Below, piece after piece: positions 55,342 to 64,000 of a stretch of 64,000 nt of DNA. The DNA is from Fallopia convolvulus (taxonomy: Eukaryota; Streptophyta; Magnoliopsida; Caryophyllales; Polygonaceae). Position numbers and translations under genes: made by a program. The stretch covers positions 42,571,906 through 42,635,905 of the forward strand of contig OZ024718.1 in NCBI GenBank assembly GCA_964016875.1, written 5' to 3'. Within the stretch, counting starts at the first letter, position 1, and each line of letters opens with the position of its first letter. The notes below the pieces were generated by a model. The model did no database searches and had not been told where the DNA came from. It worked only from the letters and a program-made list of their open reading frames with translations.

Positions 55342-55437
55342 GGATGAAAGAGGCCCGGTATCCTTAGGATGAAAGAGGCCTGCACACTCAGGATGAAAGA
55401 GGCCTGAACACTCGGGATGATAGAGGCCTGCAATTCC
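55342..55437. repeat. Four-copy 24-25 bp tandem repeat
   Basis: GGATGAAAGAGGCC starts at 55342, 55367 and 55391, and GGATGATAGAGGCC at 55415. Units are 25, 24 and 24 bp. On the minus strand they encode an 8-residue repeat (SVQASFIL), but that frame has no other support. Confidence 0.93.
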
Positions 55438-56434
55438 TTCATTTTCTTTTAAGTAGAATTCGGCCCTTTCATGGCCCCCACGCCCTTAAAATACGTTAAC
55501 ATAAGTGAAAGTTTTCATCACATAACAAGATAAGTGCCCAAGCACATTTAAAAGACATCAAAACCGGACCGGTCTCAAATGATCGATCCGGCTCTCGGTT
55601 CGCAAGGGCGCGAGAGGTTTTCAAAAACTTGTATGAATTAATAACGTTCCCAACATACTTCCTACTCAAAAAGAAGCCTACAATCTCGTAGTTCTTCTCT
55701 CGATTATCGAGTTATCTCCTCTCGAGATACACTCTTCTCCGTCCCGATAAGCCCCACATAAAGACCTACACCTTTAAACACATCCCGATAATATCTCTCG
55801 AATATTATAAATTACCATAACACCCTTGAGAATTTCCATTCTCGCTTGCTTAGTCTCCTTAGACTAATTCCACATTTTTCCGCATTTTTGCCTGGTATTT
55901 CTCGCCCTTCGCGGCAAATGCCAGACTGTAGGAAGTCACACCGAAGTGTTGAAGACAGAGTCTAGAAGGTTCAAGAAGCGTTATGCAAGGCTAGAAGGTC
56001 AAGGAAAGACGACGTTGAAGGAAGGAAGGAATTTTTAAAGAGAAAAGCATTTAGAAGATAGTGCACCCGCTCTTCTATTTTAACCAAGCAAATCATCATC
56101 ATATGATTTGTCTTGGAGAAACATACATGTATTTTTAAGTACGTCTTTTCAACCCTTTCTAAATGGGCTTTACTTTCCGCTGCTACATTTGTAAAACGAT
56201 CCTCAATGTAATGAACGACAATTCTCATCAATAAATAAAACTCCATTTTAGACAATTTCATCCTTCATTACCTTTAAGTCTCATTCGTGAGCATCTGTTT
56301 AGTTATGTAACGTTTATGTCAATTTCCGCATTTTTATAAGTTTCAATATCATTATAAAGCCTAGGGTGACTTTGGACGGTAAAATCCGAGGTCACTGGCG
56401 GTAATACCCAGTGTTGCAAAATAGGGGTGTTACA

Positions 56435-57965
56435 ACTACTCCGGCGACATGGGGGGCGGCAACCCATCCATGCCCCCTGGATCCGCCAGTGGATATTCCT
56501 TTGGGGTGCTTTGTTTTGTTTGATTTCGGCCAAGTCGTTTTGAATTGAAGTGTTGTTGAAATTGTATTGACCTGCTGGATTGCTCTAAGAGATAGTATAT
56601 TCTCCTAGATTCATTGAAAATGCCTAGACGCTTGTTTATTTGGTGAGTTTCTTTTCCTCTTTCTTTTTCTACATTGGGGATAATGTAGAATTTAAGTTTG
56701 GGGTAGGGAAAATCTCATGTGTGTTCCGTTTGCATTTTTTTTTCCTTTTTCATGAATTGCATTTGCATATTAGGTGTTTTGATATGAACCCCATGTCTTG
56801 GTTTTGCTTGTTTATTTTAATAAAAATAATTGCATGAAATTTCATTGATTATTGATGCCCTAATTTATCTTGCTTGAAGATGAAAAATAGCGATATTTTA
56901 AAAATGTTTGAGTTGAAGTGACTTATGACTATTCATTGAGCTAATTTAGTTTTGAAACTTTAGACAAAAAACCATGTGAGGTTTTTCTTAGCCTTTCTTG
57001 GACTGAAATTTCATGAGTCCTCTTTCTTTTGATGTGTGTTTCTCAATTTGTTTGCTATGTCTAGAACTTGCATTTAGACTCTTTTTTGAGGCCACATTTA
57101 TAACACTTGTGCATGGCATAAAGATGATTGGGGCATTATTTTCACGAGCCTATATATTCCCTTATCCACCCTGCATATTATCCTCTTTTTGAAGCCCTAT
57201 TAGCCTTATTTTTGGAAGCTCCACAAAAATAATCCCAAGCCTATTATTAGCCTTTTACACATCCGAAAATTAGGAATATTAGTTGATTTATTTTGTGGTT
57301 GTGAGCCAAGCTTGGGGGAGATTTACATATACTTGGTGGTTGGGATATATGCTTTATTAGTGCTTTCTTTGAAGAAAAAAAGGTGAAAAAAATTGCAATG
57401 AAAAAAGAGAAAAAAAAACAGAAAAAAGAAAAAAAAAGAGTTGGAATAAGAATAATGGGTATTGAGTTGAGAAAAATGTGGTTTGAAAAGAAAATCTCTA
57501 AGTGTGGTGCTTAGTTTAGTTGAGCTGTTATGATTAATTCTATTTTTCGGATTTAACACCACATGACCAAAATATTTCCCTACCTATTTCCCTTTACCTT
57601 GGCCCCATTACTACAACCCAATAAAAGGCCTCTTGATTTATGTCATGTACTTGGTTTCTTGTGGTGGAGATTTAGGACACTGATGCAAGCCTATGGTAGT
57701 TTAGCATTCAAATTTGAAACTGAGCGAAACACTTACCCTAAACACATGAGATAGAGTGATTCTTATATTTTTCTAGTGAGGTCTAGAGTGGATAACTTGT
57801 TAGTCTATTTGATGGTTATTTGCTTGCTCTGATGATGCATTGATAATATCTAATCATTCATTGACTTGCTTGGTTTTATGACGGGTTGAGACACCTTTGA
57901 TTTTCTTGTGGAATTTGATCTTGGTTCTTGCTTGAGGACAAGCAAAGTTTAAGTTTGAGGGAATT
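56435..57965 (+). other. 3' untranslated internal region of an Athila/Tat-like Gypsy element
   Basis: Contains the phrase ATTTAAGTTTGGGGTAGGG near 56690, an A-rich low-complexity run (about 57371-57440), and CTTGAGGACAAGCAAAGTTT then AAGTTTGAGGGAATT just before the LTR. This 'aagtttggggga' style of sequence is typical downstream of pol in Athila/Tat-type elements. No pol domain is left. The first 150 bases may belong to another repeat. Confidence 0.5.
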
Positions 57966-58985
57966 TGATAACGTCTAATTTAATCATATTTTGAGAGTCT
58001 AGTTGCATATTAATTTAGGTCATATTCATGCATTTTTGCGTATTTTATATTATTTTATTTTGCATTCGAAATCTACACTCGGATTTTTATATATTTTAGG
58101 CTTTTGGAGCTATTTTTGGAAGAGATTTAAAGACTAATTTTTGGAAGTCAAAGCAGAAGAATGGTGGCAGATCAATGATGTTGGGCTAAAGCAGCTTTCG
58201 TGAATTTTGGGCCAAAGCTCATATTAATTAGATTGCCGACATTGCTTTGGAAAGAAGGCTGGGCATGAATGCATGATTCATATATATTAATATACGTACA
58301 GGGGAGATAGGTAGTTAGATTAGATATTAGCTTAGGTTAGATTTAACTAAATTTTAGCTTTTCATTTGTTTGTGTGCCGCACAGTACAAGGGACGGTCAT
58401 TCACGGGGGTGTTCAGCCGGCATTTACATTGGAGATTTTTCTTTTCAAGTTCTAGCCCACACTTTGGATTATCTATATAATTGAGACTAAATTTTCTCAC
58501 TCTTTGATTATATTGAATAATTCTTGGCTAGTTTATTTATTGTGATTATATCTTCAATCATGCTTGACTAAATTCCTAGTTCTAGGATTTTGGTGATTCA
58601 TTCAATGTGTATTTAATTAAAGTTATATTCTTTGCCCGAATTGAAATATATTTGATTCGATCCTTGGTTGCATTATGTCCTAATTGCTTTTGCATATAGG
58701 ATTCGTATTAGAGTTTGAGACCGACAGTAGATAACAATAATAGGATCTTGATAAGTTAAGGACTAAAAATTGGTTCTTTTCTAGATCCCTTGGATTGGAC
58801 TTGAGAGTTATCTATGCGACAACAATTTAATTTCTCTTGTGTGATTTTTAACTATCGTAGTAGTTCTAGGGTTTGAATGATTCTAGCGGAACGCGACAAC
58901 GAATGCTAGGTTTGTTTATCCCTAGTATCTAAAGAGCTCTAAGAATCTAAAAAAATTAATCCGACTTTGAATTATGCCGACATAC
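57966..58985 (+). repeat. LTR of the Athila/Tat-like Gypsy element (right edge uncertain)
   Basis: Begins TGATAACGTCTAATTTAATC immediately after the polypurine tract (about 57943-57965). It is AT-rich with CCTAGTTCTAGGATTTTGGT at about 58579. The right end is not seen; it seems cut by the next element's LTR near 58985. Confidence 0.5.
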
Positions 58986-59469
58986 TGTTTTGGACAAAAA
59001 TTTGACAACCAAACTCTTGCCCTAGATTGGGGCACGATCGAATCGAAAAAACAAGGTAATACTCAGGAAATAATTGGATTGGAGAAATCTGAATACAAGT
59101 GTTCTCTTTTTGATAATTCCGTTGTGGTCAATCCCTGTGTACCATACAATAATCTGGTTTTTCTACCCCTCTCCCTATATTCTCGTCTGAGTTAACCGTT
59201 TTATCTCTCTTTCCCACGACCTCTATGCTGTTAGGGTGTATCTTCAACCGTCTAGCCACTACCCACGTTTATCGGAGAAGATAACTGCCACGAACGGTCG
59301 TTCTCTGGATGTGCATCTCTTTCTCGTGACCGAAGCTTTCTCCCTTCATTTCGGTGACCGCCGACTTCTTCTTGCTCCTAAAGACTTCTGTTTTCACATT
59401 CTCTCGTGGTTTCTCGCTTGCTCTTGGGTTAACACCATTAAACGGGCCGACTCGGTTTTGGGCCTAACA
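58986..59469 (-). repeat. 3' LTR of a Tat-like Gypsy element (left edge uncertain)
   Basis: On the element strand it begins TGTTAGGCCCAAAACCG (plus strand ends GGGCCTAACA at 59469), right after a polypurine tract. The left end is placed at TGTTTTGGAC (about 58986) by the TG rule only. Short open frames within are not recognised. Confidence 0.5.
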
Positions 59470-59482
59470 ATACCCCCAAATC
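59470..59482 (-). other. Polypurine tract of the Tat-like element
   Basis: On the element strand AAGATTTGGGGGTAT abuts TGTTAGGCCC. This fixes the element's orientation, which agrees with the minus-strand integrase at 62.4-63.6 kb. Confidence 0.7.
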
Positions 59483-59623
59483 TTGATCCAAATCTTTTAG
59501 GCGGGATTTTGATCAGATTTGCCGCGTGAGCTACAGGTGACGCGTGACACGTGGTTTGGCCCCATCCGTCCGATCATCCTTGGGGAAACGAGAGGTCATG
59601 TCAACTAGGCTTTAAATGATCAG

Positions 59624-61714
59624 ATGCAGAGCTCTCGAAGATACGCGATAATCCACCTTTGCCTCTCCACTCTTCTCTTCATCTTCTTATTGCCCCTTTC
59701 TTTCTTTGCCATATTCTCACCTTATGCATTTTCCATGGCCAGAGTTGGAATCACAGACATGGGTTTTGAGTCTTCCCTCTCCCTTGAACCTCACGATTTT
59801 CATCCCTGTTCCATGTCCTCTAAACAGGTGAAGAAAATCGTTCAGACTCATGGCTTCTCGGCCGGCACCAACTTCTACAGCCCAACGTATGAGGCCGTGG
59901 ACTGGGTCAAAGAGGGATGGGTTTGTTTTCTCGAGTATCCTTTCACTCTGGGGGCCTTTTTCCCTTTCTCCTCCCTGATCTTGAACTTTCTGATGGCTCT
60001 TAGGGCTTCTTCGGCGCAACTGATGCCGTTTGTATGGAAGATCTTGTACCAGATAAGCGAAGTGTGTTTAGAGGAGAGGATTGAATTTTCAGTATCATAC
60101 CTCCTATGTGCTTATCGGGTATGTCCCCTCAGGGCCGGTCGTTTCACCCTTCACGCGAGGGATGCCAAGAATCCCCTGATCCCCAAGTCGTAGGTGAATG
60201 ACAAGGACTGGGCTACCCGTTTCTTCTTCGTGGAAAAGTCTACGCTGGGTGCGGCGTATCAAGCGGCGTTCTTTGATTCGTGGACTTCCAAGAGTAAGTA
60301 TTTCTAACCCTAATTCATGTCCTCTTCTATCGATGTCCGTCCCTCTTGCTGGCTTTTCCGTTTGGATGGTTTTACGCGTGCAGTTCCACCGAACTTAGAT
60401 ACCCATGTTCTGGAATTGGAGGCATGCAAGAGGCTCATTGCTCTTCCAGAGGCGAGAAGGACATATCGGAAGTCCGTAGAACAATTGCTCAAAGGCGAAT
60501 CTAGTAACAAGATGACGGCTATTTCTGAGGACCAGTCGGATGTGGAAGATGATGCAAAGTCGGGAGACTCAGAGAAGACGATTGAAGACAAAGTTCCTGT
60601 GTCTGCGAAGGTTACTAAAGCGGCTGCGAAACCCTTAAAGAATCTTGCTAGTATATCCCTTTCTCTAGTAGTTGAATATTCAGCAACTTTACACGATTTA
60701 ACTTTTATTTTTCTCTGAAGCTTCCTCTTCTTTGCGGAGAAACTTTTCTGCTGCAGACATGATCCAACGTAAGTTGCGATCGAGCGACAAGAAACCCCCT
60801 TTAGATCCTAAGGTGAAGACTGAAGCCGTAGCTAAAGTAACCCTGTCAAGCGACCATCGCCAGGTGCCACAGAAGTCATTGATCTGGACGACAAAGTTCC
60901 CTCGGATTTGTGGTAGAAACTCCGCGGTGCTCATGGTTCTAAGAAACCTCGCTTGGACGTTTCTACCTCCACTCTGGTTAGGGATGCCGGTCTGTCGGTT
61001 TGGAAGGTTCGTATCCACTTTTGCTAGTTGCTTTTCTTCTTTTTTTTTGTATTCTGTCCTGGCTGACACCCTCTCTCTCTTTTTTCCTATGTACAGGCCT
61101 TGCAGGGCATTCTATGGGTAGCGGACGCTACCGACAAGGAAGACCAGAGTCTGAAGGAGCATCAAGCAAAGTGGGATGCTGAGAAAGCTATCCTGGAGAG
61201 AGAAGTGGCTCTTGCAGTCGAACGTCAAAAGATAGATGCGGGAAAACTTGCAAAGCTCATGGAAGCGGTCAAGCGTCATTCTTCTCAGGCTGCCTTGAAT
61301 CGGTCTAAAGTTGTTGAGCTCGAGGCCGTGAACAAAAAGATTCTCAAGGAAGCTAGCGAGATCGGTGCTTACTTCTCGATGATGTCGAGTGTAGAGACGA
61401 TCAAGCAATTCGCGGCGGGTCAGCACTCTAGTTGGGATCTAGACGCTGAGATTGCGACCTTCCACGACTGCTATCCCCCTGATAAGCTGGCTCTTGGCGA
61501 TGAACTCTTTGCCTCTTTGGGTCTCTTGGAAGAGGACATAGAAGAGAAAGATCTTGACGCTGAGGGGGATGGTGGAGATCGTGGAACGAGTGTTGATGTT
61601 GTATCCAGTCTTGGCAAGGGGTCAGACGGTCTTCCGGCGAGCGAGGTGGAACAGTTGAAGGATATCTCGACAAGGACGAAGATTAGGGCTGTGTGCCCTT
61701 GTAATTTCTTTTGA
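59624..61714 (+). pseudogene. Antisense spliced ORF: 'putative gypsy-type transposon' (Transposase_28-like) N-terminus plus coiled coil
   Basis: Plus strand, opposite to the element's pol. Exon 1 (59624-60293; a shorter start at 59735 is possible) has DWVKEGWVCFLEYPFTLGAF, SAQLMPFVWKILYQI and DWATRFFFVEKS, the family signature; a TAG sits at 60191. Introns with GT-AG ends fit at 60294-60383, 60651-60720 and 61008-61096; the first two are phase 1 and keep frame. Exon 2 holds NLDTHVLELEACKRLIALPE and a Glu/Asp-rich part. Exon 3 needs two frame changes (about 60850 and 60961) and contains a TAG at 60914. Exon 4 (61097-61714) is a long open helical region (ALQGILWVADATDKED, REVALAVERQKIDAGKL) likely to form a coiled coil. 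The first 37 residues from 59624 are hydrophobic and may be leader. The function of this family is unknown to me. Confidence 0.65.
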
Positions 61715-62340
61715 TGTTTGTGATGTTTTCCGAACAAGTTACTTTTTGGTGTGTACGGGCTGTTTGAAGGCCGAAAACAATGTTTGTCCATAACATGGAC
61801 AAAGCTCCCTACCAGGAGGGGGTATCGAGGATATTTTGTCTACATGCATGCGTTATGTTTCTTGCATATTTTGCTTGGTTGTGTTCTTCCTTTTGTGTGC
61901 AGGTGTTCTGGGACGATTGGACTCCTGCAGAAGTCATTCGTCGTTGGTGGCAGCTGCGCTTACCGAAGGGTGTTTCCCAGGCGAATAACGGATGTCGCGT
62001 CGAAGCATGCGCTCGGGATGTTCTGTCGATCGAAGACGTCTTAAGTCTAGGATTTATTACCTCTACTGTTTGGGCCTTTGCTCAGTTGTTTTACTTAAAT
62101 GATGTACCCTATATGATAACGATATGAATAAAATATGCTTGACTTACTATTCCTACTTATGCAAGAAGAGAAATAAGGACGAGAAAGTAGTAACATAAGC
62201 AAATACCATTCATTAGATAAAACACCGCAACATGGAAATCACACAACAAGTAGTTTTCATATAGTCAAGTTGACCACAAGCAAGCTATGAAGGAAAAGTA
62301 CTGGAATAAAGGTAAACAAACAACTAAGGATAGATGACCT
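61715..62340. other. Region between the antisense ORF and integrase
   Basis: A 97-115 codon plus-strand frame (61751-62127) contains VFWDDWTPAEVIRRWWQLRL after a possible acceptor (TGTGTGCAG, about 61904). It could be one more exon of the antisense gene, but nothing links it firmly. The rest, to the C-terminal end of integrase, is AT-rich. Confidence 0.4.
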
Positions 62341-62344
62341 CGAA

Positions 62345-63560
62345 TGTCTTGCGTATCATGTGCGGAGGTTTTCTGCTAGGAGTACCTAGGAAGTCTGCGT
62401 TCCGAGTGGGGAAGACTTCTTTTAGAAGTGATACTTCTTTAGGTGTATCACATTCCAACTCTACGGGATAGCATCACCATCTTTGGATTCAAGTTGGTAT
62501 AAGCCTTGACCGACGACGACCCTGGTTATCTTGTATGGCCCTTCCCATGCTGGGGCTAGCTTGCCCATTTTGGTTTCATGGGTGTTTTGAAAGACTTTTC
62601 ATAATACCTAGTCACCAACTCGGAAAATCCGAATCTTGACGTTTTGGTTGTAGCTCTGGACGACCTGTTGCTGGTGTCTAGCTAGACGTAATCGGGCTTG
62701 GTCGCAAAGCTCGTTCGAAGTATCCAAGTCGGCCGACAATTCCAGACGATTATGTTCTTCAATCAAGAAACTAGCACGAGCTATAGGGATGAGAATCTCG
62801 GCCGGAATGACCGCTTCACACCCGTGCGTCAATGAGAAAGGAGATTGACCGGTTGCTACTTTAGGTGTTGTTTGATCGGCCCAGATGACGTAGGGTAGCT
62901 CATCGGCCCAATTTCCCTTGGCCTTCGCGAGATCACCTTGTTGCTAGCTTCGGCTTGCCCGTTAGACTGGGGGTAGCGAGGTGTCGAAGTGACTAGATTG
63001 ATGTTCCAGCGACTGCAGAAGTCTCTGGTTCTCTGACTTATGAACTGAGATCCATTGTCGCATACAATCTCCTAAAGCACCTCGAAATGACAAAGGATGT
63101 TCCTAATGATGAAGGAAATCACCTATTTATCCTTGATCTCTCGATAAGCTTCAGCTTCAATCCACTTGGAGAAGTAATCAGTCATGGCGAGGAAAAATAC
63201 TCTTTGTCCGGACGAAGGGGGGTAGTTTTTCGACTATGTCCATTCCCCAACGCATAAATGGCCATGGCGTGAGTGTGGGATAGAGTGGTTCGGGAGGTTG
63301 GCGAGCCGTTGGTGCGTGTCTCTGGCAGGCGTCGCATTTACGACAGAAGTCTACAACATCTTTTCTCATGGTAGGCCAGTACCACCCCTGACGAAGGGCT
63401 TTGTTGGATAGACTTCTTCCTCCTGTATGGTTCCCACAATCTCCCTCATGAAGCTCCTCGAGAAGTTTCTGAACACCTCCCTTGGTTAAGCAACGCTGGA
63501 GTGTACCCACTGCTGATCGGTGGAAAAGCATCTCATTCTCGATTGTGAATCATGTGGCTT
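62345..63560 (-). pseudogene. Tat-like Gypsy integrase
   Basis: Minus strand. The tract 63531-63178 has the zinc finger with all four ligands (ELHEGDCGNHTG ... CRKCDACQ) and the first Asp in RWGMDIVEKLP. The second Asp (VCDNGSQF, about 63055) and the Glu (SNGQAEASN, about 62955) read in other frames. The tract 62832-62608 has AVIPAEILIPIARASF and YNQNVKIRIFRVGD, and the C-terminal part (KMGKLAPAWEGPYKITRVV) continues to about 62480. The motif style (HEGxCGNHxGxRSL, WGMDI, AVIPxEI) is that of the Tat lineage. Frameshifts and stops disable it. Confidence 0.88.
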
Positions 63561-63566
63561 TCATCT

Positions 63567-64000
63567 TTAACAACTTAGCCTCGATTTTATCTTTCGGAAG
63601 CTTCCCTTTGACCAACCAATCAAGGTACGGCTGGGTCCAGGGTTCTTCACTAACTTCGGAGGGGATGAGGGAATTTTCTTCGTGCCTTGGACCATCCAGA
63701 GATAGATCTGGGTCAGGGTCATTCCGGGAGCTTCACTGTTCATGAAGACGTCGTCGCAGGGCATGGACCCGAGATGGAAGACGTCTTCGGTCATGCTATA
63801 AGGCTTTTCAGCGCCATTGGCACGGGTTCCTCCAATGGCGGGGATCATTATGTGGATCATTGGGATTACGGGATATTCATTAGGGACGATGGCCGAAGCT
63901 AGGCGAGCGAGGGAATCTTCTTGAGCATTCTACTCTCTCGGGATCTGTGTAATGGATATCTTCTCAAACTGAGGGGTTAGACCTTTCACCACGTCTAGAT
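63567..64000 (-). pseudogene. Tat-like Gypsy RNase H end and linker, truncated by window edge
   Basis: At the very end the minus strand reads VVKGLTPQFEKISITQIPRE, a TAG (from about 63931), then NAQEDSLARLA, the C-terminal RNase H block. A 97-codon linker tract (63860-63567) follows, with TLIGWSKGSFRKIKSRL near its end, leading to integrase. RT and gag would lie beyond the window. Confidence 0.8.

Larger units (their letters stand above)
52557..56434 (+). repeat. Probable solo LTR, about 3.9 kb
   Basis: Begins TGTAATATCCGC and ends GGGGTGTTACA, the TGTAA...TTACA ends typical of some large plant Gypsy LTRs. Flanks are ACTAT on the left and ACTAC on the right, four of five bases shared. A second TGTAATATCCGC at 52812 marks a duplicated or nested LTR start. 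A promoter-like CCTATTTAAGG lies near 53417, followed by a leader. No PBS, polypurine tract or pol is inside. Open frames here, such as 53382-53735 (Pro/Arg-rich), are not recognised. Confidence 0.55.

Noticed and set aside
1..64000. CRISPR array, prokaryotic operon, or rRNA genes
   Set aside because: No short regularly spaced repeats with unique spacers and no rRNA-like sequence; all signals are those of plant transposons.

Overview
The window reads as repeat-dense intergenic DNA of a flowering plant. The evidence is plant-type Ty1/Copia and Ty3/Gypsy LTR retrotransposons, a CACTA transposon with a TNP2-type transposase, TRIM-like miniature LTR elements, Helitron-like termini, primer-binding sites matching plant initiator Met-tRNA (TGGTATCAGAGC), and an AT-rich background. 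I found no convincing intact host gene, no functional rRNA or tRNA gene and no CRISPR array. Almost every coding tract is a transposon relic broken by stops and frameshifts.

Layout. 1-5831: 3' half of a CACTA element (TNP2 transposase, second ORF, terminal repeat ending at 4887), followed by part of a second, related CACTA copy. 5832-13565: a decayed Ty3/Gypsy element on the minus strand with both LTRs. 13566-21552: AT-rich sequence with short repeats and LTR-like remnants. 21553-25513: a TRIM, apparently nested Helitron-like elements, and a tandem TRIM array with three LTRs. 27660-32622: a nearly full-length Copia element (minus) with very short LTRs. 33162-50947: a SIRE/Maximus-like Copia element (minus), internally deleted, carrying a second SIRE-like element (plus, 36938-47662) in its 3' region; the inner copy has a perfect 5-bp target duplication ATCTT. 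50948-52556: 3' fragment of another Copia element (minus). 52557-56434: a probable solo LTR of about 3.9 kb with an embedded tRNA-like module. 56435 to about 58985: 3' end and LTR of an Athila/Tat-like Gypsy element (plus). From about 58986 to the window end: 3' part of a Tat-like Gypsy element (minus), with a multi-exon gene on the opposite strand between integrase and 3' LTR.

How the parts relate. In each LTR element gag makes the particle, protease cleaves the polyprotein, reverse transcriptase/RNase H copies the RNA from a tRNA primer, and integrase inserts the product. Here several of these functions are visibly dead: protease DSG to DSR and a zinc-knuckle His to Arg in the first Gypsy element, an integrase first Asp to Asn in the inner SIRE-like element, a YVDD to YVND change in the Copia fragment, and many premature stops. 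The features most worth a second look are the antisense spliced ORF in the Tat-like element (59624-61714), the pair of env-like ORFs in the nested SIRE-like elements, the nested Helitron-like ends and the three-LTR TRIM array. All domain calls are by eye; no database search was possible.
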